DNA of 51,334 nucleotides, taken from Candidatus Bathyarchaeota archaeon. GTDB taxonomy: Archaea > Thermoproteota > Bathyarchaeia > 40CM-2-53-6. Each line of letters begins with the position of its first letter. Position 1 is the stretch's first letter. Both the position numbers and the translations under genes were made by a program. This document shows, in pieces, positions 18,220 through 26,929 of the stretch. Location of the stretch: NCBI GenBank assembly GCA_005881615.1, contig VBBR01000034.1, positions 1 through 51,334 on the forward strand, given 5' to 3'. The notes beneath the pieces were generated by a model. That model had not been told where the DNA came from, searched no databases, and saw only the letters and a program-made list of their open reading frames with translations.

Positions 18220-18250
18220 TTCCCCGGACGAGTCGGATGGACTCGTCCTT
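18220..18250 (-). other. tRNA-Lys intron 3 (about 30 nt, near position 43/44; exact sites uncertain)
   Basis: Extra AAGGACGAGUCCAUCCGACUCGUCCGGGGA with 9-bp hairpin GGACGAGUC/GACUCGUCC between CCUG and (A)UGGUC. Confidence 0.6.
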
Positions 18251-18262
18251 CAGGTTAAGAGC

Positions 18263-18276
18263 TTCAGCCTTAGAGT
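18263..18276 (-). other. tRNA-Lys intron 2 (14 nt, between positions 30 and 31)
   Basis: Outer AGAG/CUCU, 3' bulge AAG, helix CAGC/GCUG, 5' bulge AGA, short inner CU/AG; AG^A and AA^G give GCAG|GCUCUUAACCUG. Confidence 0.75.
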
Positions 18277-18298
18277 CTGCTGCTCTACCTGGCTGAGC

Positions 18299-18329
18299 TG
18301 CCCGACTAGACCAGTATGCGTGTCCGGTT
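18299..18329 (-). other. tRNA-Lys intron 1 (31 nt, between positions 9 and 10)
   Basis: Outer GGG/CUC, 3' bulge CAG, helix CCCG/CGGG, 5' bulge UAA, inner ACCGGAC/GUCUAGU; UA^A and CA^G give GGGCCCGUA|GCUCAG. Confidence 0.85.
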
Positions 18330-18622
18330 TACGGGCCCACGAACCCGCCGAAGGCTCGGTCCCGGCCGAATTTCTAATAAGGGTTACCGTTTTAGAGAGG
18401 AAATTGATTCCGAATTAGACGAATGATGGATGAAGATTTCTTCACCTCGATACTCAGGGGACTTAAAGCACGGTAGGAACTGTATCATGCTCACCTCAGA
18501 CGCTTGGTTAGGGGCTCCCGCTCTCGTCATTTCACGGAAAAGCACATTGGTGTCCCTAGCCTGCCTCTGTTTCGGTAACACAAGGCTTCCCCGACACACG
18601 ACACTGCCCCTGCGTGGATGAT

Positions 18623-18640
18623 GCCTCAGACTACTGAGGC
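18623..18640 (+). promoter_or_regulatory. Leader hairpin 9 nt upstream of the KaiC-like gene start
   Basis: GCCTCAG-acta-CTGAGGC, perfect 7-bp stem, ATG at 18650. Confidence 0.45.
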
Positions 18641-18649
18641 TGGGTACTA

Positions 18650-20692
18650 ATGAGACCACGTGTAATCTTTCTAGCTCTATTGATGGCCTCGGTCTTGACT
18701 TTAGTAGTCCAAGTACAAGGGATCGCTCCTTACTCTCTCTCAATCAGTCCATCGACTACGAGCCTGGGTAACAGTGTCGCAATCGCGGTGACTATCACCA
18801 ATGGAGTGAGGAACGCGTTCTACGGGGTCACAATCGAGGTGCAGAAGCCGAACGGTACCGGTTCCGCGATCTCAAACCAGGTAATATCCACCGACAATCG
18901 AGGGTCGGGGAGGATATCTGTCCAATACGACCAGTCGTCAACTTCATGGACCGTGTTGAATGGCACCGTCAACACCAACGTCGGAGGCGTCTACAACGTG
19001 GCGGTAAATCAAACATCGCCGACAAACATCGCCAATGTTGCCACTGGCCAGTTCACTGTGACTGCTCTGATGAGCGTTGTAGTGTCTCAACCAACTTCCG
19101 GGACAATTGTCCAGAGGGGGCAGGCTTTGACAATCACAGCTGCCGTGACGAACTCTTTGGGCGCGGTAACTGGTGCGGTGGTAACCGCAGACACTCCTTC
19201 GAACAGCCAACTTACGATTCCCGAAGTGAGCTCTGCGAATGGGGTCTACTCCACTAGCTATCAGGTCTCGATGAATGACCCACTTGGTTCATGGACGATA
19301 ATAGTAAAGGCCAAGGACACCAATCAGAACTCCGGAGTGAGTCTTCCCGTTACTGTAACCGTTGCGAAGAGCGACTTGTTTGTCGACGCTATGGTCACTT
19401 ACAACTCCAAGGGTGTTCCAACGGCTAGCTTTTCGACAGGGGATACTATCTACCCTTATTTTCGGATAAAATACTCTGGCTCTACGGGCGCATTTCTCAC
19501 TACTGGCCAGTATGTAGTTTCGGTGAAGAATCCTACAGGAGCTACAGTCGCAAACCTCACCGCGGTTTACGACGCGGGCCGTCTTGGCTTCTATACCCCT
19601 ACAGGATACTCTGTATCTACTTTCGACCCGGGAGGCGCGTGGACGGTCGGGATCAACGCTAACAGTCTAAACGATGGTTTCGGGAATACCGGGCCCAGCA
19701 TCGCAACCTCGATCCGGGTGGATATAGTGATTTCACCGCTTGGCTATCTTCCGTTCGTGGCTGGCGGCTTAGTTGCTCTTCTTGGAGGAATTTTCGTGCT
19801 TAAGCGGTACGACAGGTCGCTTGCTGGGTTCGAGCATCTCGAGAAGATGATGGGAGGGCCAATTCCTCGTGGGTCTAGTCTCCTACTCCTAGGGGATCCA
19901 GGTAGTGGAAAGACCGTTCTATCCTATGAGCTGTTGCATGAGGAGCTTGATGCGGGGAGACCATGCGCTCTCTTGTCATACGATGCTTTTCCGGAGGACG
20001 TTCAAGCCCGTATGGGCGAGTTTGGTTGGGACATTATCTCCCCCCTCCGCAAGGGGCGGTTGAAGATTATCGATTGTTATTCTGGGCTTGCCGGGCAAGG
20101 TGAAGGCGCTCTTCGGGACCCTTCGGATCTCACTGAGCTCAACATTCAGGTCACCTCGTTCATAACAAAGGCCAAGAATGCGGCTGTGACCCTAGTTCTC
20201 GACTCTCTTACGCCCATCTTTAACGGGGTCGAAGCCAAGCAAGCGATTAATTTCCTGCAGACTGTCGGTGCGAAGGTGAAGATGACTGGCGGCTTGTTTA
20301 TCCTGACTGCCTCGCGAGGTGCTATACCGGAGGACTCGATAGCGAAGATGAAGAGCATAGTGGACGGCGTTATCGAACTCACATTTATGAGATCTGGAAG
20401 GAAGGGTGTCAGATATCTGTCGGTTTTGAAAATGGAACGGAGACGAACCGCGTCCGACACGGTTTCGTTCGAGATAGAGCGGGGGCGAGGTTTGGTCTTC
20501 CGAGTCTCGCGCTTCGGAATCCTGCGTGGAAAGCTGCAGCAATTGAAACTCAAGCCAAACCACTCATCAACAAAGGACGCTCCAAAAGCGGAGCCCCCAG
20601 CTAAACCGGAGGGAAAGCACACGGAAGAGAAAGACAAAGGAGCAGCGAGCTCCGGGCTACCGTCGAAGGGAACAGGCACAAGACCGCGGTAG
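18650..20692 (+). CDS. Membrane protein: signal peptide, Ig-like ectodomain, TM helix, cytoplasmic KaiC/RadA-like ATPase
   Basis: Ectodomain PYSLSISPSTTSLGNSVAIAVTITNG; TM LPFVAGGLVALLGGIFVL; Walker A LLLLGDPGSGKTVLSYELLHEEL; Walker B-like VTLVLDSLTPI. Confidence 0.85.
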   Translation: MRPRVIFLALLMASVLTLVVQVQGIAPYSLSISPSTTSLGNSVAIAVTITNGVRNAFYGVTIEVQKPNGTGSAISNQVISTDNRGSGRISVQYDQSSTSWTVLNGTVNTNVGGVYNVAVNQTSPTNIANVATGQFTVTALMSVVVSQPTSGTIVQRGQALTITAAVTNSLGAVTGAVVTADTPSNSQLTIPEVSSANGVYSTSYQVSMNDPLGSWTIIVKAKDTNQNSGVSLPVTVTVAKSDLFVDAMVTYNSKGVPTASFSTGDTIYPYFRIKYSGSTGAFLTTGQYVVSVKNPTGATVANLTAVYDAGRLGFYTPTGYSVSTFDPGGAWTVGINANSLNDGFGNTGPSIATSIRVDIVISPLGYLPFVAGGLVALLGGIFVLKRYDRSLAGFEHLEKMMGGPIPRGSSLLLLGDPGSGKTVLSYELLHEELDAGRPCALLSYDAFPEDVQARMGEFGWDIISPLRKGRLKIIDCYSGLAGQGEGALRDPSDLTELNIQVTSFITKAKNAAVTLVLDSLTPIFNGVEAKQAINFLQTVGAKVKMTGGLFILTASRGAIPEDSIAKMKSIVDGVIELTFMRSGRKGVRYLSVLKMERRRTASDTVSFEIERGRGLVFRVSRFGILRGKLQQLKLKPNHSSTKDAPKAEPPAKPEGKHTEEKDKGAASSGLPSKGTGTRPR

Positions 20693-20738
20693 AGCTACGA
20701 AAGCGGCCTTTTAGCAAACAATCCATCTCCCTATCGTC

Positions 20739-21515
20739 ATGAGCGTCGCGTTTATCGGGTTAGGCCTGAACGATGAAAAAGGTCTCACCATTGAAGGGCT
20801 GGAGGAGGCTCGACATGCAAACAGCGTCTTTGCAGAGTTTTACACCAACACAATGCCCGGCTTGGATAGGAAAAAGCTTGAGATTGTGCTCGGCAAGAAG
20901 GTTATCGTTTTGAGTCGAGTCCAGCTCGAGGATGAACAAGCCAAGCCGATTGTTGAGGCAGCTGAGAGGGGAAAAGTTGCTTTTCTGGTGCCTGGAGATC
21001 CGATGATTGCTACAACTCACATTTCTATCAGGCTAGAACTGGCGAGAAGGGGGATTCCTTCAAGGATCATTCATGGCCCTTCGGTGACGTCAGCTGTCTG
21101 CGGAGCCACAGGTCTTCAGAGCTACAAGTTCGGAAAATCCGTTACCTTACCGCGGGAGCCTGGTGTGCCGGGCTCGTTGTTGGACACTGTTCGTGATAAC
21201 AAGAATAGAGGGCTTCACACTTTGCTTCTTCTTGACGTTAGACCGGAAATGGCTCAACAGCTGACGATAGGGGAGGCGGCGGCGAAACTGGTTGCCGCCG
21301 ATCCAACGCTTGGGAATTGGATGGGAATTGGTGTTGCACGGATAGGATCCGAAGACCAGTTCGTACTATCAGCCAAGCTTGGAAAGCTTCAGAACCAAGA
21401 CTTCGGAAGTATTCCTCACTGCCTCGTGATCCCGGGCAGGCTCCATTTCATGGAGGTTGCGGCGTTGAAGGCGTTTTGTAGAGCGGAGGATGCGGATCTG
21501 GAGGCGTTGAAATGA
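20739..21515 (+). CDS. dphB: Diphthine synthase
   Basis: FIGLGLNDEKGLTIEGLEEARHANSVFAEFYTN; VAFLVPGDPMIATTHISIRLE; ATGLQSYKFGKSVTLP. Confidence 0.95.
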   Translation: MSVAFIGLGLNDEKGLTIEGLEEARHANSVFAEFYTNTMPGLDRKKLEIVLGKKVIVLSRVQLEDEQAKPIVEAAERGKVAFLVPGDPMIATTHISIRLELARRGIPSRIIHGPSVTSAVCGATGLQSYKFGKSVTLPREPGVPGSLLDTVRDNKNRGLHTLLLLDVRPEMAQQLTIGEAAAKLVAADPTLGNWMGIGVARIGSEDQFVLSAKLGKLQNQDFGSIPHCLVIPGRLHFMEVAALKAFCRAEDADLEALK

Positions 21516-21769
21516 GGGAGCGGGCAGGAGAAAGAGCCGCGAAATATCTGGAGACAACGACAAAGTCCCTTCAAGGCCTGAAAGTCAAGGAGAATCTTGG
21601 AACGGTTTCCTCTGTTCAGCTTGATCGTGTTTCGGAACTTGCACGGGATTATGCTCGAGATGCTAAACACTATTTGGGCGACCGGAAACCGGTCACTGCG
21701 CTCGCGTGCATCGCTTATGCTGAGGGTCTTCTTGACGCTCTGAAATTTCTTGAGTTGGCTGAGTTCTAG
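21512..21769 (+). CDS. DUF357 family protein
   Basis: ELARDYARDAKHYLGDRKPVTALACIAYAEGLLDALKFLEL; ATGA overlap with dphB. Confidence 0.8.
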   Translation: MRERAGERAAKYLETTTKSLQGLKVKENLGTVSSVQLDRVSELARDYARDAKHYLGDRKPVTALACIAYAEGLLDALKFLELAEF

Positions 21770-21837
21770 CCAGAACAGATTGTTTGGGTAACACTGCCCT
21801 GATATCGTGGTGCCGAGTCGTGTTATCGTCGAGACTT

Positions 21838-22404
21838 ATGGAGAATTGTGCGGTCTGCGGCAAGTCCATTCATAGGGACGAGCCAGTCTCCGCCTCGTTC
21901 AATCAGGAAGGCCAGAGGAGCTTCTTCCACAAGACATGCGAAGACAGAGCCGAGCACGTGAACAAGTGGAAGGAGGAAGCAGCTTGGGCTTTCAGGGTGA
22001 CGCGAATGACGATGTCCGAGTGGAACGCGTGCAGTCCCAGAAAGCATATTGGTGTTTGGCAGTCGATCTTCATTGCGCGTAGAGACGAGGATGTTTGGTG
22101 CCCGGATTGCGGTCTCAAGATCGCTAGACAAGAAAGGTTCGCGTGTCCGACTTGTGGCGGTCGGGTCATCGTCACCAACGCTGAGACAACGAATTTGGTG
22201 TTCACTCACAGAGAGCCTCTCTACAAACTCCAGGTCCACTGCACCGAGAGGGGAGATGACGCGTTCGTTTACGCGATAGTTAGCGGATACACTCCAGTAA
22301 CTATCACGTCGAAGAGGGGCGAGGCTCCAGAGGCTTCATCGAAACAGGCGATGATGTTGAAGTATGAACCGAAGGGAGATCTCAAGAAGGGGCTAAGCGT
22401 ATAG
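21838..22404 (+). CDS. Zinc-binding protein of unknown function
   Basis: MENCAVCGKSIHRDEPV...CPDCGLKIARQERFACPTCGGRV; ATG at 21838 chosen over 21784. Confidence 0.6.
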   Translation: MENCAVCGKSIHRDEPVSASFNQEGQRSFFHKTCEDRAEHVNKWKEEAAWAFRVTRMTMSEWNACSPRKHIGVWQSIFIARRDEDVWCPDCGLKIARQERFACPTCGGRVIVTNAETTNLVFTHREPLYKLQVHCTERGDDAFVYAIVSGYTPVTITSKRGEAPEASSKQAMMLKYEPKGDLKKGLSV

Positions 22405-22462
22405 CCTCTCACATCGTCGAGAAAGCGTTCTTATTCTCTCTAATCGCAGATTCGTCCCGTTT

Positions 22463-22921
22463 TTGGCCTTGCCATCGGGAAAGACAGTGCTAGCCACTGG
22501 AGTCTTTGATCTTCTGCATCTTGGTCATCTTAGATTCCTTGAAGAATCCAAGAGAAAAGGAGGACCTAGGTCAAAACTCGTGGTTGTCGTCGCCCGCGAC
22601 AAGACCGTGTTTCGCAGGAAAGGGAAGGGTCCGATTGTCCCTGAAGATCAGAGAAGGGAGCTTGTTGGGGCTCTTCGAGTAGTGGACCGCGCGATTCTTG
22701 GGAGAGAAGAGATTGATCTTCTCGGAATTCTCAAAGAAGTCAAGCCTGATATTGTCTCTGTCGGATATGACCAAGATGAGATCAGAGCCGCCGTCACAGC
22801 GCTAATCAGGAAACAGGGGTTGCCGATCAAGGTTGTTCGGATTCGAAAGTTCGGGCCTACAGGTCTCAACAGTAGCTCGCAGCTCAAGAGCAGGGTTGCT
22901 AAGGCATTATCGGCGTCTTAG
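22463..22921 (+). CDS. ribL: Archaeal FAD synthase (cytidylyltransferase-like)
   Basis: VLATGVFDLLHLGHLRFLEESKRKGG...VSVGYDQDE. Confidence 0.88.
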   Translation: MALPSGKTVLATGVFDLLHLGHLRFLEESKRKGGPRSKLVVVVARDKTVFRRKGKGPIVPEDQRRELVGALRVVDRAILGREEIDLLGILKEVKPDIVSVGYDQDEIRAAVTALIRKQGLPIKVVRIRKFGPTGLNSSSQLKSRVAKALSAS

Positions 22922-23610
22922 GGTTTTGTTGGGACTCTGACGCGCACCTTGTCTCCATCGTTTAGCTTGAACTGTTTCCTGAGGGATACGGGAGCGATTA
23001 GTTCGACAACATCCTCTCCGTAGTGGGCTCTGATGGGAAGGACGATTGCGCTCCTGACCTCCTCGTTGACCATCGCCATGAAGCATTTTGCTGGGCCATA
23101 GGTTCGGTTCTCATTGGCGAAACCTTCGATGTAGACAAACGGGTATGTGTCCAGGATTTTTCGACTGTCGAGATCTTCCTTACCGACCCTGAGGTTGAGC
23201 GTGCCGGGAAAAGGGTCGAATCCCAGTTTCGACACGAACTGTTTCCGGTAACCGTCGCGGCTCATATAATATGAGCCTTCCCGGAGCCCGGTGAACACTG
23301 TTCCAGTGATGATCAGGTCTTTCTTGGGGGCTTCGAAGACTCGCCTGAGGTTAACGTACATGTCGGATAGCTGGCGAAGTCCTTCGCCGGTTATTCTTAC
23401 CTTCTGGTCGCGTCCGTTTCGAGCTCTCTCTATCAAGCCAAGTTTTTCCATCTCGATAAGGCGCCGGGAGGCGGTTTGTTGAGAGCTTCCAATTCCTTTG
23501 GCCACGTCCGACGTGCTGCAAACGACTTCTTTGTCGGTTGCTCCCATCTCGGACAGTTTATAGAGAGCTAGTAGATGGGAGGGTTTCATTTCTAGTTCGG
23601 CCCGTCTCAA
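22918..23610 (-). CDS. ribK: CTP-dependent riboflavin kinase with N-terminal winged helix
   Basis: GTVFTGLREGSYYMSRDGYRKQFVSKLGFDPFPGTLNLRV; HTH SSQQTASRRLIEMEKLGLI. Confidence 0.93.
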   Translation of the reverse strand: MRRAELEMKPSHLLALYKLSEMGATDKEVVCSTSDVAKGIGSSQQTASRRLIEMEKLGLIERARNGRDQKVRITGEGLRQLSDMYVNLRRVFEAPKKDLIITGTVFTGLREGSYYMSRDGYRKQFVSKLGFDPFPGTLNLRVGKEDLDSRKILDTYPFVYIEGFANENRTYGPAKCFMAMVNEEVRSAIVLPIRAHYGEDVVELIAPVSLRKQFKLNDGDKVRVRVPTKP

Positions 23611-23631
23611 AGGATGGTCGTGGATCGCTTA

Positions 23632-24258
23632 CTATTTTTCTATCTTCTTTCCGAGACGGTCTAGGGCCTGTTCGAGTGAGAATCGTCTGATTTCTGTGAC
23701 CACGTCCCCTCTTGTGGTCTCGATGATTCGTCTTGCTGCGTCCATTTTGACTCTGAACGTTGGAACGATCGAAGTGTGTTCGAGGGTTTGTAGGTCATCG
23801 TATACTCCTTCCATCGCGTCTAGAAGTTTCTCGGCCTTTCCAACGTCGCCTTTTCGTAGGGAGTTTAGTGCCATTCTGCGGAATTCTCCAACGGCGTCCA
23901 GGAGTCCGAGCATGTAGCTTCGGTGGTCGGCGCCAGACTCTGCCATCGATACAATTCCTTCGTTCCGCGAAACCTTGCGCAGAGTGATCGCTTCCACGTA
24001 CTCTTGGAATGCAACTATGACTCCGTTCGAACTTCGAAGCTCCGGGGCATCAGCGGACATCTTTTCGATCTCCTGAAGGGTTTTCTGGGCTTGTTCAAGT
24101 GTGGAATTTGCCGATTTCAGGTCTCCTCGGTGAATCTCTAGAATTGAGGATGACGCCATTCTCGTTGCGGCTCTGGAAAGATCGAGGACTCTTTCACGCG
24201 CGCGATCGTATTGGGAGAGGTCTTTCTGGATTGAGGTCAGGTCCTTTTTCGATAGCAT
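23632..24258 (-). CDS. Translin-family RNA-binding protein
   Basis: All-helical; FQEYVEAITLRKV...HRSYMLGLLDAVGEFRRMALNSLRKGD...YDDLQTLE. Confidence 0.8.
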   Translation of the reverse strand: MLSKKDLTSIQKDLSQYDRARERVLDLSRAATRMASSSILEIHRGDLKSANSTLEQAQKTLQEIEKMSADAPELRSSNGVIVAFQEYVEAITLRKVSRNEGIVSMAESGADHRSYMLGLLDAVGEFRRMALNSLRKGDVGKAEKLLDAMEGVYDDLQTLEHTSIVPTFRVKMDAARRIIETTRGDVVTEIRRFSLEQALDRLGKKIEK

Positions 24259-24309
24259 GTTGCGAGCTTCCGCTCCGCTGAGCTTCGCGGTATTAAAACA
24301 GGGTTCTCG

Positions 24310-24954
24310 TTATTCGTTTTTCTCTTTGACGAGCTTGTGGGATTCTTCCTTTATCCCGCTCTCTGTTATTACGAGTAGATCGACTCCATCTCCGCTTGAG
24401 ATGTCTCGAGCGAGGGCGGATCTTATGGCTCGAAGGATCAGCGGGCGGGCTTCATCAACTGACAGTCCTTCTCGATATTCTGATTCCAAGACTCCCATGG
24501 CGACTTCTGCGCCGGTTCCGACTGCGGCGAACTTGTCTTCGAGCACGGATCCGATGGGATCCATGACGAATAGGCTTGGTGAGCCGCTGTCTACTCCCGC
24601 GATTATGGTCTGGGCGAGATAGGGCATGAAGCGTCTCGCTGATAGCAGGTTGGCCATTAGTTTAGCAGTGTTCCTTACCGTTCCAGCTCTTCCTCGTTCG
24701 TATTCGAAGATGTTCATGTAAGCTAATGCTTCTCGTGATAGGACTTGCATGTCTCCGATAATTCCAGCGCAGCCGATTCCAATATTGTCTGTTATCTTGA
24801 AGACTTTCTTGGCTACCTTGCTCATGACGAATGTTCCATACGCGTATCTGCGCTCGGAGCCTAGGATGGCTCCTTCCTTGCAGACGAGTCCGACTGTTGT
24901 TGCCCCTGGCATGTAGATGTCATCGCTCATAATCGGGTCAATGTGCGACCTCAT
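24310..24954 (-). CDS. psmB: Second proteasome beta subunit; Ala at the Thr1 position
   Basis: GATTVGLVCKEGAILGSERRYAYGTFVMSKVAKKVFKI; likely start at internal Met (24930). Confidence 0.9.
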   Translation of the reverse strand: MRSHIDPIMSDDIYMPGATTVGLVCKEGAILGSERRYAYGTFVMSKVAKKVFKITDNIGIGCAGIIGDMQVLSREALAYMNIFEYERGRAGTVRNTAKLMANLLSARRFMPYLAQTIIAGVDSGSPSLFVMDPIGSVLEDKFAAVGTGAEVAMGVLESEYREGLSVDEARPLILRAIRSALARDISSGDGVDLLVITESGIKEESHKLVKEKNE

Positions 24955-25019
24955 GCCGTTTTGCTATAAAGCTAGCGCTTGGACTGACTAGGGTTTGTAA
25001 TGTTCCGGGGAAAGCGATG

Positions 25020-25559
25020 CTAGTGCGTTTCGACGGGGACGTGATCGCGGATTCGAGGCTCGCGTTGTCCGAGCCAGGCTGGAACATAGGGTTTCCTCCA
25101 GTCGATGGGGCCGGAGGAGAATCTTTGTTGCATTCTCGCTAGGTCGAGGTCCCATGCGCGGTCGAAGAATTCGTAGGCTTCGTCCCATTCTTCTCCCTCT
25201 TGCCAGCCGGAATGAGCAACGCTGACTTTCGTCAGGGCTTCAACCCTCTCTAAAAAGATGTCAACACGCGTCTTTTGCCTTCGCACATTAGGAAACTGGG
25301 GCGGAGCCTTCCATTCTACGGATAGCGTCTTCGCCTGCTCGAATCCGAGTATTCTGCAGCCTTCTGTTCCCTTGAAGCCTAGTGGAGACTCGGGGTCGAA
25401 GAATATCTCGTAGAGTCCTTGGACTTCGAGCTTGATGTTTGCTTTCGGAGCGAGAAAGCTGATGATTCCATCGATGGTGGTCCAGACGGTCCAGACATCT
25501 GCGATGGTCGTTGATGTGATCGCTTCCTTTCGTAATATCTTTGGATCCAAGGAGCTCAC
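25020..25559 (-). CDS. SRPBCC/AHSA1-like protein
   Basis: TSTTIADVWTVWTTIDGIISFLAPKANIKLEVQGLYEIFFDP...GWQEGEEWDEAYEFFDRAW. Confidence 0.78.
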   Translation of the reverse strand: MSSLDPKILRKEAITSTTIADVWTVWTTIDGIISFLAPKANIKLEVQGLYEIFFDPESPLGFKGTEGCRILGFEQAKTLSVEWKAPPQFPNVRRQKTRVDIFLERVEALTKVSVAHSGWQEGEEWDEAYEFFDRAWDLDLARMQQRFSSGPIDWRKPYVPAWLGQREPRIRDHVPVETH

Positions 25560-25662
25560 TGTTTCTTGTCTGGAAGGTAGGAGTTGCAGGGCTACTGGAA
25601 CGATTTAGCCTTGTGCCTTCACGATGGAAAAACCCATCTTCTGACCATTCAATTGTCCTTCC

Positions 25663-25917
25663 ATGCGGGAACACCCTCTGAAGGCAATCCTTTCGAGGAT
25701 CATGCGCGGTGGAAGTGATCCTTCAGAGTTCAAGTTGGCCTACGTTCATCGGGGCGCAGCGGACGATCAGATGATCATCAAAGTCTCAGACATAGTTAGG
25801 CTGGGAAAAGGGTCGTTCTTGTTGCGGGACGGTGAGACTCAGATTCCCTTTCATAGGGTCCTGTATGTAGTAGACGGGGAGAAGACGTTGTTGTGGAAGA
25901 AGATGCACAGACACTAG
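25663..25917 (+). CDS. DUF504 (MJ1316-domain) protein
   Basis: HPLKAILSRIMRG...YVHRGAADDQMIIKVSDIVRLGKGSFLLRDGETQIPFHRVLYV. Confidence 0.85.
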   Translation: MREHPLKAILSRIMRGGSDPSEFKLAYVHRGAADDQMIIKVSDIVRLGKGSFLLRDGETQIPFHRVLYVVDGEKTLLWKKMHRH

Positions 25918-26094
25918 TTATCTGGTGTTGACTCCGGTTGGTCCAGTAGGTCTGAGAAACCTATCGTTGTCTGGGCCGGGGATTTACTTTCGCAGGAGTC
26001 CGCGAGGACCACTCATGCCACGCGAGGTGCTCTCAAGGGATCCATTTTCTGAGGGGTGTTCCTGTCTGGGCGTGATTCTGGGCTTGTTTGTTGA

Positions 26095-26129
26095 AGACAG
26101 GCTTGTTATCTGCCTGTCTGGTCGTTTTT
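26095..26129 (+). terminator. Terminator-like hairpin plus T5
   Basis: AGACAGGC-ttgttatct-GCCTGTCT then ggtcgTTTTTg. Confidence 0.5.
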
Positions 26130-26356
26130 GATCCCCGCGGATTCCCTAGGGATAAGCGTGGAAGATCGTGTTCTGGAAATCACGAGCTTGGATTCGCGAT
26201 TGGGGCTGATATTGGGCGATTTCTATCTAGGAACACGGAAGCTGATTCAAACATCAATCGGGGATTATCCAAGGACAGCAGAGAGCCTGGAATGAGATCG
26301 CCAGCAGTTCTTGGAACTGCATGCGAATTTGTTCGCGGGAAGAGAGTAATAGAATA

Positions 26357-26857
26357 ATGCAGATTCCAATTCATCATCTAACCTTTTTTAGTCGAATACG
26401 GATAGCAAGCGTTCCAAACTTGCCACGGAAAGAAACTCTCGATCTTTCCATGATAGCAGATCGCGTTCATCCACAAACCTGGTCTCTCTTCCAAGCATTA
26501 AGAACCCGCATGCGACAACTGAAAGGCGTGTCGATGAAGGTCCTCTACGAAAAAAACAGTAGCGAGCCTACGCCCGCCTTCTTTTACGAGGGCCGCCAAC
26601 TCTTCCATCTGCACCTCAGAGGAATTGAGATCAGCGCGACATTCCACACCGACTTCAAGTCAAGACTCCTCCTGGCAGAAAACCAATCGATTGACTGGCG
26701 GCTCCGGGACGAGATTAGGAAACGGACCTGGGCAGGCTTCGCCTTCGAGAACTCGAAGGATCTCGGACCCTTCATGGAGCTCGTCAAGGCAAAATACCAG
26801 ATCATTGCCGAGGAGATCGGTGCCAAACCGCGAGAGGAAAGACCAATCGCCGTCTAG
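26357..26857 (+). CDS. Hypothetical protein, possibly DUF3788/DUF5655-like
   Basis: Conserved-looking order (VHPQTWSLFQALRTRMRQL...FAFENSKDLGPFMELVKAKY); family assignment weak. Confidence 0.4.
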   Translation: MQIPIHHLTFFSRIRIASVPNLPRKETLDLSMIADRVHPQTWSLFQALRTRMRQLKGVSMKVLYEKNSSEPTPAFFYEGRQLFHLHLRGIEISATFHTDFKSRLLLAENQSIDWRLRDEIRKRTWAGFAFENSKDLGPFMELVKAKYQIIAEEIGAKPREERPIAV

Positions 26858-26929
26858 ATATCCTAGGAACAAGAACACATAACGGACTCTTGCCCATGGT
26901 GAAAGGCTCAGCGACAGCGTGATAGGCCT

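Larger units (their letters stand above)
18187..18338 (-). tRNA. tRNA-Lys(CUU) with encoded CCA and apparently three introns
   Basis: Exons join to GGGCCCGUAGCUCAGCCAGGUAGAGCAGCAGGCUCUUAACCUGAUGGUCGAGGGUUCAAAUCCCUCCGGGCCCG-CCA: 7-bp acceptor, D stem GCUC/GAGC, loop CUCUUAA, T stem GAGGG/CCCUC. Confidence 0.88.

Noticed and set aside
18187-18310. tRNA with CUA anticodon (amber/Pyl-like) from reading CAGACUCUAAG as the loop
   Set aside because: No acceptor stem or anticodon 3' strand fits; excising the BHB introns gives a normal tRNA-Lys(CUU).
20146-20679. 177-aa minus-strand ORF opposite the KaiC-like ATPase
   Set aside because: Antisense shadow ORF with no family features.
25918-26356. RNase P or SRP RNA in the large intergenic region
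   Set aside because: Diagnostic conserved segments of either RNA were not recognised.
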